Source: an uncultured Oscillospiraceae bacterium | Lineage (GTDB): Bacteria > Bacillota > Clostridia > Oscillospirales > Oscillospiraceae | Assembly (NCBI GenBank): GCA_910588365.1 | Contig: CAJUQS010000159.1 | Location: 1-56,061, forward strand | Length of the DNA: 56,061 nt | Direction of reading: 5' to 3' | Part shown: piece after piece, positions 1 through 6,980 of the stretch | Position numbering within the stretch: the stretch's first letter is position 1 | How the letters are laid out: each line of letters starts with the position of its first letter | Notes under the pieces: generated by a model | Told to the model about the DNA's origin: nothing | What the model saw: the letters and a program-made list of their open reading frames with translations, nothing else | Databases searched by the model: none | Position numbers and translations under genes: made by a program

Positions 1-121
1 ATTTTTTGTCCTGCAAGGCAAAAAGCCGCAGCAATCCTGACGGATTGTAAGGATTTTTAACGCAGTCAGGGCGGAAAATATGCCGCCAAGGCGGGCGCGA
101 GGAGATATTAAACAGGCTCTT
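1..121 (+). repeat. MITE-like repeat, copy A (right part only)
   Basis: This stretch matches the right-hand ~120 bp of the complete copy at 42332-42494 with only about five differences. It ends in the inverted terminal sequence GAGATATTAAACAGGCTC followed by T/TA. The left end lies outside the window. It is non-coding. Further copies lie at 35379-35617 (opposite strand) and 55894-56061. Confidence 0.85.
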
Positions 122-167
122 AGAAGCTGTACCAATCGGTGACGGTATGCAGATTGGTACAGCTTCT
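122..167. repeat. 16-bp perfect inverted repeat between MITE copy A and the recombinase module
   Basis: The arms AGAAGCTGTACCAATC (122-137) and its exact reverse complement (152-167) are separated by 14 nt. The hairpin is followed by TAAAATTC rather than a T-tract, so it is a weak candidate terminator. It could equally be a recombinase-related site at the edge of the mobile element. Its role is unknown. Confidence 0.6.
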
Positions 168-390
168 TAAAATTCGGAAATAATATATTTGATTTATAGC
201 AATCCTCAAAAATAACGACAGCAACGGAAGTGAATAGAGGCGGCGCAGAGCAAGGAAGACGAGGCCGCCAAAATGGGAAGAATGAAAATGCCGGCTGTGA
301 AGTCAGCGGCAAAACAGCTTACCCTTGCGGATGGGAAATAGTGGGATAAACCGCCCTGTTCCAGCGCAGAATAACTCCGGAGGCGATGCA
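168..390. other. Gene-free leader before tnpW
   Basis: AT-rich DNA (about 175-230) is followed by GC-richer DNA. A short open stretch in the plus frame (stop at 231-233, ATG at 273, stop at 339-341) would encode a K/A-rich tail ending KQLTLADGK. It may be the remnant of an element gene, but I recognise no family. No N-terminal SASP sequence is visible here, so the other half of the interrupted SASP gene is not in this window. Confidence 0.4.
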
Positions 391-546
391 ATGGAACAGC
401 AGACCATTACCATAGGTCAGGTCACCTACGAGCTGCGGCGGGTCTTTCAGGGGACACGCCCCCTCTCCGATCTGATGGCGGAGCGGATTGTCCAAAATAT
501 CCCAGCCGTCCAGTCTGTTGACGGAGGCGACAGCCATGGGGTATAA
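391..546 (+). CDS. TnpW-like small transposon-encoded protein
   Basis: This is a 51-residue protein starting at ATG 391, chosen because GGAGG lies 7 nt upstream (379-383); an in-frame start further up at 325 has no such signal. The N-terminus, MEQQTITIGQVTYELRRVF, has the pattern of the TnpW family found on Tn4451-like and ICE-type elements of gut Firmicutes: a short TIG-x-TYxV/L strand, then a charged helix. The biochemical role of that family is not established. The recombinase starts 36 nt downstream on the same strand, so the two are probably co-transcribed as the end module of a mobile element. Assignment rests on length, pattern and context. Confidence 0.6.
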   Translation: MEQQTITIGQVTYELRRVFQGTRPLSDLMAERIVQNIPAVQSVDGGDSHGV

Positions 547-582
547 TCAAACCAGTGGGCCGGTTCACCGGAGGAGGCGAGC

Positions 583-2253
583 ATGAAAACCGGCAGATTC
601 ACACTGGGCTTTGCCTACCTGCGGCTGTCCAATGAGGAGGCCCAGGGCGGGGAATCGTCCAGTATCACCAATCAGCGCATGATCGTGCAGAACTACTGCA
701 CACAGAACAACATCACTCTCGTCCGGGAATTTGTGGACGACGGCTACTCCGGCGGCAATTTCAACCGCCCCGGCTTCAAGGAAATGCTGAAACAGCTGGA
801 GCAGGGCAAGGCCAACCTGGTCATCACCAAGGACCTGTCCCGGCTGGGCCGTGACATGCGGGAGGCCAGCTACTACGCCGAGCAGTTTTTCCCCGAGCGC
901 GGCATCCAGTATGTCGCCATTGCGGACAACTTCGACACGGAGCACGACAACATCATGGCACCATTCCTGTTTGCTATGAACGAGGTCTACCTCCGGGACG
1001 GCTCCCGGAAGGTGAAGGACGTGCTGCGGAACAAGCGGGAGAGCGGCCAATACTGTGCCTGTCCGCCCTATGGCTACCGTAAGGATCGTGAAAACCGGCA
1101 CCGTCTGGCACCGGATGAGGCCACCGCCCCGGTGGTGGAGCGTATCTTTCGGCGGGCGGCGGCGGGGGATTCCTCCCGGAAAATCGCCCTGGATCTGAAT
1201 GCCGACGGGGTGATCCCGCCGCTGAAATACCGGGTGCTGTACCGGGACGATTTCAGCGAGGAGGGCGCGTCCCATGCTTCGGACACTTGGAACTACACTA
1301 CCGTAAAGCGGATTTTGAAAAACCCGGTGTACTTGGGCCATACGCTACTGGGCCGCAGCAAAAAGGTCAGTGTCAAGTCCAAGAAAAAGGTGGCCGTCCC
1401 CCGGGACAACTGGTCGGTGACCGAGGACACCCACCCGCCGCTGGTGGATAAGACGCTCTTTCAGCGTGCTCAAGAGAATCTGGGCCGGGGCAGCCGGGAC
1501 TATCGGGCGTTCGAGCAGGTGCGGAAAAGCATTTTTGGCGGCGTGGCGGTGTGCGCCAAGTGCGGGCACGCCTTGTGCTCCTGCGGCACGGTGTACAAGG
1601 GGGAGCGGGAGAAGTACTGGTATCTCTCCTGTACCCACCAACGCCGGGACGTTGCCGCCCCCTGCGAGGGGGTGCGCATCCGCTACGCCGACCTGGTGGA
1701 GCTGGTGCGGCAGGACTTGAACAGCCTGCTGGCTCTCAGCGACGGGGAAGCGGAGACGCTGGCCCGGGAGGCCGTCAGGCGGATGGGCAGCGAGGAGAAC
1801 CTCAAGACCCGGCAGCTGAAGAAGGAGCGATCCGAGGCCCGGATCATGGCCATTGACAAGATCATCACCAAGCTGTATACCGACAATGCGATGGGCAAGC
1901 TGGATGACGACCGCCTGAGCCGCATGGTGGCCGATTTGGAAAAGGAGTCCGCCGGTCTGAAAGCTGTGCTGGAGGAATTGAAAGCCCCCAGCCCCGCCCA
2001 GCAGACGGCGGACAGCTACGCCCGTTTTTTTGCGCTGGCCCGGTCCTATGCCCACCTGAAGAAGCTGGATCGGGACACCCTGGTCACCTTTGTGGACCGC
2101 ATCGAGATCGGCCCTAAAATCTACGAAAACGGCAGCCGCAAGGTCCCCGCCCGGGCCAATCAGCCCTACCGGCAGAGTGTGCGGATTTTCTACAAATTTA
2201 TCGGGGAGTTGAGCGAAAACAGCGAAAAATGTTCCGCGGAAAAACCCGTTTAA
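583..2253 (+). CDS. Large serine recombinase (TnpX type)
   Basis: This 556-residue site-specific recombinase should excise and integrate a mobile element through a serine-linked intermediate. The N-terminal resolvase domain (about 8-150) has YLRLS with the likely nucleophile Ser16, followed by the typical DDGYSGGNFNRPGF and TKDLSRLGRD motifs. A recombinase domain follows (about 165-285, PPYGYRKD). A zinc beta-ribbon comes next (about 325-365, CAKCG and two later Cys), then a coiled coil (about 385-470). Length and order fit the TnpX/Tn4451 class. GAGGAGG precedes the ATG. The gene ends immediately before the tail of a SASP gene, so the element boundary should lie within the ~25 nt after its stop. 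The rest of the element is to the left of the window, or has been lost. Confidence 0.9.
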   Translation: MKTGRFTLGFAYLRLSNEEAQGGESSSITNQRMIVQNYCTQNNITLVREFVDDGYSGGNFNRPGFKEMLKQLEQGKANLVITKDLSRLGRDMREASYYAEQFFPERGIQYVAIADNFDTEHDNIMAPFLFAMNEVYLRDGSRKVKDVLRNKRESGQYCACPPYGYRKDRENRHRLAPDEATAPVVERIFRRAAAGDSSRKIALDLNADGVIPPLKYRVLYRDDFSEEGASHASDTWNYTTVKRILKNPVYLGHTLLGRSKKVSVKSKKKVAVPRDNWSVTEDTHPPLVDKTLFQRAQENLGRGSRDYRAFEQVRKSIFGGVAVCAKCGHALCSCGTVYKGEREKYWYLSCTHQRRDVAAPCEGVRIRYADLVELVRQDLNSLLALSDGEAETLAREAVRRMGSEENLKTRQLKKERSEARIMAIDKIITKLYTDNAMGKLDDDRLSRMVADLEKESAGLKAVLEELKAPSPAQQTADSYARFFALARSYAHLKKLDRDTLVTFVDRIEIGPKIYENGSRKVPARANQPYRQSVRIFYKFIGELSENSEKCSAEKPV

Positions 2254-2391
2254 GATAGAGAAGGCACACCAAGGGAGGTTGGCGTCAACCTCAAGGAGGG
2301 CTACAACGGCGATCTGAGCTCCCGTGAGGCCGGCTCCGTGGGCGGCCAGATGGTCAAGAAGATGATCGAGTCCTACGAGAAGAACCTGTAA
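2254..2391 (+). pseudogene. 3' fragment of an alpha/beta-type small acid-soluble spore protein gene
   Basis: Directly after the recombinase stop, the same frame stays open and reads EVGVNLKEGYNGDL, then SSREAGSVGGQMVKKMIE, then SYEKNL and stop at 2389-2391. The YNGDL-(T/S)S-(K/R)-x-x-GSVGG-x-MVK core is the signature C-terminal half of alpha/beta SASPs, which coat and protect spore DNA. No start codon, ribosome binding site or N-terminal half is present in this window. A strong terminator follows 18 nt after the stop, as expected for an intact transcription-unit end. The simplest reading is that the element carrying the recombinase integrated within a SASP gene. Whether the 5' half survives at the other end of the element cannot be seen. 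Confidence 0.85.
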
Positions 2392-2409
2392 CTTCCGCTG
2401 AACAGGTGT

Positions 2410-2446
2410 GGGGGACCGGCAGACGCCGGTCCCCCGCCGCATTTTT
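2410..2446 (+). terminator. Rho-independent terminator of the SASP gene
   Basis: GGGGGACCGGC (2410-2420) pairs with GCCGGTCCCCC (2425-2435), and TTTTT follows at 2442-2446. It ends the original SASP unit and separates it from radC. Confidence 0.85.
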
Positions 2447-2544
2447 CCGTTCAAGCTTCATCAGTCTCCCCCACGTCTGCCGGAAGCAGTTGTGGGGGAG
2501 ATCAATTGTATCAGATTTTTTACAAATCTTTTCGGAAAAGTCTC

Positions 2545-2573
2545 TTGTGAAACACATGTTTGTGTGGTACAAT
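2545..2573 (+). promoter_or_regulatory. Sigma-A promoter of radC-uvrB
   Basis: TTGTGA (2545-2550) and TACAAT (2568-2573) are separated by 17 nt, 61 nt before the radC start. The spacer holds a LexA-type palindrome. Confidence 0.75.
2549..2562. promoter_or_regulatory. Candidate LexA (DinR) box in the radC-uvrB promoter
   Basis: GAAACACATGTTTG matches the Firmicutes LexA consensus CGAAC-RNRY-GTTYG at 12 of 14 positions, including the whole AAC-RNRY-GTT core. It overlaps the -35 and fills the spacer, an ideal position for repression. uvrB belongs to the LexA regulon in Bacillus, which supports the call. Binding is inferred, not shown. Confidence 0.65.
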
Positions 2574-2633
2574 AGCAAAATAGGCGCGCCCCAACGCCGG
2601 GACGCGGAAAATCCACTATCACGAGGAGGAGCC

Positions 2634-3347
2634 ATGGACGAGAAGGGAGCGCGGCAGGCCCGCAAAAAGGACAACCCCCACAAGGGGCACCGGGAGCGGA
2701 AACGGCAGCAGTTCCTCCGCTATGGCGCGGACCCCTTTTCCGACCACGAGCTGCTGGAGGTCCTGCTCTTCTACGCCTACGGCCAGCGGGACACCAACCC
2801 CATTGCCCACGCGCTCATCGATCGCTTCGGCTCCCTGGCGGCGGTGCTGTCCGCTCCGGTGGAGGAGCTGGAGAAGGTGCCGGAGGTGGGGCGGAGTACG
2901 GCGGTGCTGATCGCCCTGGTTCCCGCGCTGTACCGCAAGGCGCTGATTTCCGCCGCCTCGGAGCGGGCCGTGATTTTGGACACCACGCAGCGCTGCGGGG
3001 ACTATTTCCGTGCGCTCTTCGCCGCCCAGGCCCGGGAAGTTTTCTACCAGGCCTGTCTGGACGGGAAGGGCAAGCTGCTCAATCTTTACAGGATCAGCGA
3101 GGGGGACGTGTCCAGCGTGACGCTGAACATCCGCACCATCGCCGAGAACGCCATCCGCGCCAACGCGGTCCAGGTAGTGCTGGCCCACAACCACCCCAGC
3201 GGCATCGCCCTGCCCTCCGCCGACGACATCGCCGCCACCCAGGACGTGGAGCGGATGCTGGACACCATGGGTATCCGTCTGGCGGACCACATCATCGCGG
3301 CGGACAGCGACTTCGTGTCCCTGCGGGACTCGGGTTACATCACTTAG
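2634..3347 (+). CDS. radC: RadC family JAB-domain protein
   Basis: This is a 237-residue protein. ATG 2634 was chosen because GAGGAGGA ends 3 nt upstream; the open frame extends upstream to 2406 but only across promoter DNA. The N-terminal helix-hairpin-helix region (about 35-95, ending EVPEVGRSTAVLIAL) is followed by the JAB/MPN metal-binding domain with HNHPSG and a downstream Asp (SADD). Length is typical. RadC is historically tied to DNA repair and recombination but its activity is not settled. uvrB follows 12 nt after the stop, so the two form an operon, probably damage-inducible through the LexA-type box. Confidence 0.9.
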   Translation: MDEKGARQARKKDNPHKGHRERKRQQFLRYGADPFSDHELLEVLLFYAYGQRDTNPIAHALIDRFGSLAAVLSAPVEELEKVPEVGRSTAVLIALVPALYRKALISAASERAVILDTTQRCGDYFRALFAAQAREVFYQACLDGKGKLLNLYRISEGDVSSVTLNIRTIAENAIRANAVQVVLAHNHPSGIALPSADDIAATQDVERMLDTMGIRLADHIIAADSDFVSLRDSGYIT

Positions 3348-3359
3348 GAGGTATTTTCC

Positions 3360-5327
3360 ATGCCGGAATTTCAAGTAGTCTCGGAATACACCCCCTCCGG
3401 CGACCAGCCCCAGGCCATCGCCAGGCTCGCCCGGGGGATTGAGGACGGCCTGCGGGAGCAGATCCTGCTGGGCGTCACCGGCTCGGGCAAGACCTACACC
3501 ATGGCCAAGGTTATTGAGGCTGTACAGCGGCCTACCCTGGTGCTGGCCCACAACAAGACCCTGGCCGCCCAGCTGTGCGAGGAGTTCAAGGAGTTTTTCC
3601 CCAACAACGCGGTGGAATACTTTGTCTCCTACTACGACTACTACCAGCCGGAGGCCTACATCGCCCATACGGACACCTTCATCGAGAAGGACGCCTCCGT
3701 CAACGAGGAGATCGACCGCCTGCGGCTGAGCGCCACCGCCTCCCTGCTGGAGCGGCGGGACGTGATCGTGGTCAGCTCCGTCAGCTGCATCTACGGTCTG
3801 GGAGAGCCGGACGACTTTGAGAAGATGATGGTCTCCCTCCGGGTGGGTGCCGGCATGGAGCGGGACGAGCTGCTGCGGCGGCTGGTGGACATCCGCTACG
3901 AGCGCAACGACATCGCCTTTGAGCGCAATATGTTCCGTGTCCGGGGGGACACGGTGGAGCTGTGGCCAGCCTACTGGAAGGACAGCGCCATCCGGGTGGA
4001 GTTCTTTGGGGACGAGATCGACCGCATCAGTGAGATCAACCCCGTCACCGGCACCATCACCCGCCGTCTGACCAACATTCCCGTCTGGCCCGCCAGCCAC
4101 TACGTGGTGAGCAGGGAGAAGATGGAGCGGGCCATCGGGGAGATCGAGGCGGAGCTGGACGAGCGGGAGCGCTGGTTCGTGGAGAACGGCAAGCTGGTGG
4201 AGGCCCAGCGTATCCGCCAGCGGACCGCCTACGATCTGGAGATGATGCGGGAGCTGGGCTACTGCAACGGTATTGAGAACTACAGCCGGGTTATCTCCGG
4301 CCGGCCGGTGGGATCCCCGCCCATGACCCTCATCGACTATTTTCCCGACGACTTCGTCCTCTTTGTGGACGAGAGCCATGTGACCCTGCCCCAGGTCCGG
4401 GCCATGTTCAACGGCGACCGGGCCCGGAAGGAGAGCCTCATTGAGTACGGCTTCCGTCTGCCCTGCGCCTTTGACAACCGGCCGCTGAAGTTCGAGGAAT
4501 TCCAGGAGCGGTTCCATCAGGCGGTGTTCGTCTCCGCCACCCCGGCGGACTATGAACGGAGCCAGGCGGATCAGATCGTGGAGCAGGTGATCCGGCCAAC
4601 GGGACTGCTGGATCCGAAGGTGGAGGTCCGGCCTGTCACGGGGCAGATTGACGATCTCATCGGGGAGATCAACGCCCGTTCCGCCCGGAACGAGCGGGTC
4701 CTGGTGACCACCCTGACCAAGAGGATGGCGGAGGATCTGACCCAGTACCTCACCGCGGCCGGCATCAAGGTCCGGTACATGCACCACGACGTGGAGACCA
4801 TTGAGCGGATGGAGCTCATCCGGGATCTGCGCCTGGGGGAGTTCGACGTGCTGGTGGGCATCAACCTGCTGCGGGAGGGCCTGGACATGCCGGAGGTGAG
4901 TCTGGTGGCCATCCTGGACGCGGACAAGGAGGGCTTTCTGCGCAGTGAGACCAGCCTCATCCAGACCATCGGCCGGGCGGCCCGGAACGCGGAGGGCATG
5001 GTGATACTCTACGCCGATACCGTCACCCGCAGTATGCGCTCGGCCATGGACGAGACGGAGCGCCGCCGGAAGATTCAGGACGATTTCAACAAGGCCCACG
5101 GCATTGTGCCCAAGACGGTCATCAAGTCCGTTCGGGAGATTCTGGAGCTGAGCAAGAGCGAGGCGGAGGCCCAGAAGAAGTCCGGGAAGAAACTGACCAA
5201 GCGCGAGGTGGAGGAGGAGATCGCCCGGACGGAGAAGCAGATGAAGGAGGCGGCGAAGATGATGGAGTTTGAGTACGCCGCCGTACTGCGGGATAGGCTC
5301 ATTGAGCTCCGGAAGGAGCTGCGGTGA
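3360..5327 (+). CDS. uvrB: Excinuclease ABC subunit B (UvrB)
   Basis: This is the 655-residue damage-verification helicase subunit of nucleotide excision repair. It takes lesions from UvrA and recruits UvrC. Visible features are Walker A GVTGSGKTYT (about residue 39), the beta-hairpin region YFVSYYDYYQPEAYI that clamps the lesion strand, the DEAD-like box VDESH, the helicase motif VLVGINLLREGLDMPEVSLV, the QTIGRAARN motif VI, and the C-terminal UVR motif (EKQMKEAAKMMEFEYAA) that contacts UvrC. Length is standard. GGAGG precedes the ATG, 12 nt after radC. uvrA is not adjacent as in Bacillus: a non-coding element and a peptidase gene lie between. Confidence 0.98.
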   Translation: MPEFQVVSEYTPSGDQPQAIARLARGIEDGLREQILLGVTGSGKTYTMAKVIEAVQRPTLVLAHNKTLAAQLCEEFKEFFPNNAVEYFVSYYDYYQPEAYIAHTDTFIEKDASVNEEIDRLRLSATASLLERRDVIVVSSVSCIYGLGEPDDFEKMMVSLRVGAGMERDELLRRLVDIRYERNDIAFERNMFRVRGDTVELWPAYWKDSAIRVEFFGDEIDRISEINPVTGTITRRLTNIPVWPASHYVVSREKMERAIGEIEAELDERERWFVENGKLVEAQRIRQRTAYDLEMMRELGYCNGIENYSRVISGRPVGSPPMTLIDYFPDDFVLFVDESHVTLPQVRAMFNGDRARKESLIEYGFRLPCAFDNRPLKFEEFQERFHQAVFVSATPADYERSQADQIVEQVIRPTGLLDPKVEVRPVTGQIDDLIGEINARSARNERVLVTTLTKRMAEDLTQYLTAAGIKVRYMHHDVETIERMELIRDLRLGEFDVLVGINLLREGLDMPEVSLVAILDADKEGFLRSETSLIQTIGRAARNAEGMVILYADTVTRSMRSAMDETERRRKIQDDFNKAHGIVPKTVIKSVREILELSKSEAEAQKKSGKKLTKREVEEEIARTEKQMKEAAKMMEFEYAAVLRDRLIELRKELR

Positions 5328-5365
5328 TTTTTTCCCGGGGCCTGCGCGGCCCCGCACCTCGCGGT

Positions 5366-5823
5366 CCCTTTTTGGGCGTCCAAAAAGTGACCAAAAAGAC
5401 GCCGGGGGAGGGCCCCCGGTCCCCCCGGCATCGCCCTCCGGGCGATACTCCATTTGGGGGTTTATTTGCGCTCCGACCAAACTGGTTTGGTTCTATGGAT
5501 AGTGCTTACCCTTCGTCTGCCGCTGCCTATCGTCTACCCACGGGTTCTAACGGGGGCCCCTGCTGTGGCACATCGGTGCGGTGCGGTTTTACTTTGCAGC
5601 GATTCGGAGCGATCTCCATTGCAGGCTCTACCCCTTTAAGAGGCCGGCAGGCGGAGTTGGATGAGAGCCAGACCACTAGATCAGAACCCCGTAGGGCTCA
5701 CTTGTTCACGGGGCACCGCAGCTCTTCATTTGCAGAGCAGTTCGGAGGTCCCCCGTAAATGGGGGACCGGGGGCTTGCCCCCGGCGTGTTTTTGGGTACT
5801 TTTTGCACGAGCAAAAAGTACCC
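5366..5823 (+). repeat. Large non-coding repeat element, copy 1 (hairpin-bearing inverted ends)
   Basis: This fills the gap between uvrB and the peptidase gene (5328-5875). The left end (5366-5403) and right end (5785-5823) are imperfect inverted copies of each other, built on CTTTTTGGG-(T)ACTTTTT hairpins. The interior shares long near-identical blocks with copy 2 (9847-10281), such as CTTCGTCTGCCGCTGCCT, TCTACCCACGGGTTCTAACG and GTTGGATGAG, interrupted by unrelated segments. No open frame is conserved between the copies. It is either a non-autonomous mobile element or a structured RNA; neither is proven. Confidence 0.75.
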
Positions 5824-5875
5824 GCGGGTCCGGGCCGCGCAGACCCGGCAACTAGCAAAAAGAAGGAGTTTTTTT

Positions 5876-6799
5876 ATGATGCCGCAATCTCAGGAGATCA
5901 TGGATACCTACCAAGTGAGAAAATCCAAGTCCCAGAAGGAAAAATTCAGAAATTGGCTCTGCGGGGAGCTTGAGAAGGCCGGCTGTGCGCCCAGCGTAGA
6001 AACCTGCTTCGCCGCAAAAAACGTGGTAGTTGGCGATCCGGAAAAAGCAAAGGTCATCTTCTCCGCCCACTACGACACCTGCGCCGTGCTGCCCATCCCC
6101 AACTTCATTACCCCGAGGAATATGTTCTTCTACCTGGCCTACCAGTTGGTTTTCGTGGCAGTCATGCTGGCGGCGGTCTTCGCCTGGGACCTCTTCGCCT
6201 TCGCGGCACTGAACCTGCCCTTCTTGGTGGGCATCCTGGGCTCCTATGCCCTGTGCGCCTTCTTCGTCTGGTGGATCCTGGACGGTCCGGCCAACCGGCA
6301 CACCGCCAACGACAACACCAGCGGCGTCCTCACCCTGCTGGAAACCGCCCTGGCCATGCCCGAGGCGGACCGGGAAAAGGTCTGCTTCGTCTTCTTCGAC
6401 AACGAGGAGAAGGGCCTCTTTGGCTCCGCCGCCTTCACCAGAGCCCACAAAAAAGCAAAGAAATCGACCCTGAACGTCAACTTCGACTGCGTCTCCGACG
6501 GGGATTCCATCCAGTTCTTTCCCGGCAAGGCCCTCAAGCAGGACGAGGAAACTTTGGGACAGCTGGAGGCCGCTTTCACGGGCAGCCGGGAGAAGCGGAC
6601 GGAGGTGGTCCGGGGGTTTGGCTTTTACCCCTCGGACAACCGGGCTTTCAGACGGGGCGTGGGCATCTGCGCCCTGAAGAAAAAGAAGCTCATCGGCTAC
6701 TACATGAACCGGATACATACCAGCAGGGACACCGTCCTGGACGAACGGAACATCGAACTGCTCCGGGATGGCGCCCTTCGCCTGATCAAAATTTTATAA
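5876..6799 (+). CDS. Membrane-anchored M28-family zinc aminopeptidase-like protein
   Basis: This is a 307-residue protein. ATG 5876 was chosen because AGAAGGAG ends 7 nt upstream; the open frame runs back to 5759 but only through the repeat element. Zinc-peptidase M28 motifs are present in order: SAHYDT (His, Asp), NDNTSGV (bridging Asp), DNEEKGLFGS (catalytic and ligand Glu), NFDC, and a C-terminal IHTSRDT (last His). Two hydrophobic segments (about residues 80-140) are inserted between the first His/Asp pair and the NDN motif, so the active site would sit on the cytosolic or outer face of a membrane hairpin. The substrate is unknown. It lies between uvrB and uvrA with no evident functional tie. 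Confidence 0.8.
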   Translation: MMPQSQEIMDTYQVRKSKSQKEKFRNWLCGELEKAGCAPSVETCFAAKNVVVGDPEKAKVIFSAHYDTCAVLPIPNFITPRNMFFYLAYQLVFVAVMLAAVFAWDLFAFAALNLPFLVGILGSYALCAFFVWWILDGPANRHTANDNTSGVLTLLETALAMPEADREKVCFVFFDNEEKGLFGSAAFTRAHKKAKKSTLNVNFDCVSDGDSIQFFPGKALKQDEETLGQLEAAFTGSREKRTEVVRGFGFYPSDNRAFRRGVGICALKKKKLIGYYMNRIHTSRDTVLDERNIELLRDGALRLIKIL

Positions 6800-6806
6800 A
6801 ATGCTG

Positions 6807-6846
6807 TTGACATAAAAAATTCATTCCGCTATTCTACAGAGAATAG
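6807..6846 (+). promoter_or_regulatory. Promoter of uvrA with an overlapping inverted repeat
   Basis: TTGACA (6807-6812) and TATTCT (6830-6835) are 17 nt apart. A perfect 7-4-7 inverted repeat, CTATTCTACAGAGAATAG (6829-6846), covers the -10 and start region. It is not a LexA-type sequence. It may be an operator for another regulator. Confidence 0.55.
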
Positions 6847-6869
6847 GACACCGGATGAAGAACGCATCA

Positions 6870-6936
6870 GCAAAACGGAGTTTTGCGCAAAAAGTTTTTC
6901 TTTTGATTCTTTTCTTTGTTCACAAAGAAAAGAATG
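6870..6936 (+). repeat. Two-hairpin intergenic repeat, copy a
   Basis: The GC-type hairpin GCAAAACGGAGTTTTGC is followed by the linker CAAAAAGTTTTTCTTTTGAT and an A/T hairpin (TTCTTTTCTTTG, loop TTCA, CAAAGAAAAGAA). It lies in the uvrA leader, 44 nt before the start codon. It is the clearest full-length member of a 13-copy family. Confidence 0.85.
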
Positions 6937-6980
6937 TACGCCGAAAAAGCAATGTAAGCCAAAAAGCGAGGAAATTACCA

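Noticed and set aside
2619..5480. 953-codon minus-strand frame across radC and uvrB, and similar ones across uvrA (6975-9680), recD2 (10909-13899) and the DUF4956-cotH region (43362-45929)
   Set aside because: All lie opposite genes with unmistakable catalytic motifs and are explained by third-position GC bias.
5366..5823. Non-coding element as tmRNA, RNase P RNA or 6S RNA
   Set aside because: None of the conserved blocks of those RNAs could be found, and a second copy exists at 9847-10281, which is not expected for these single-copy genes.
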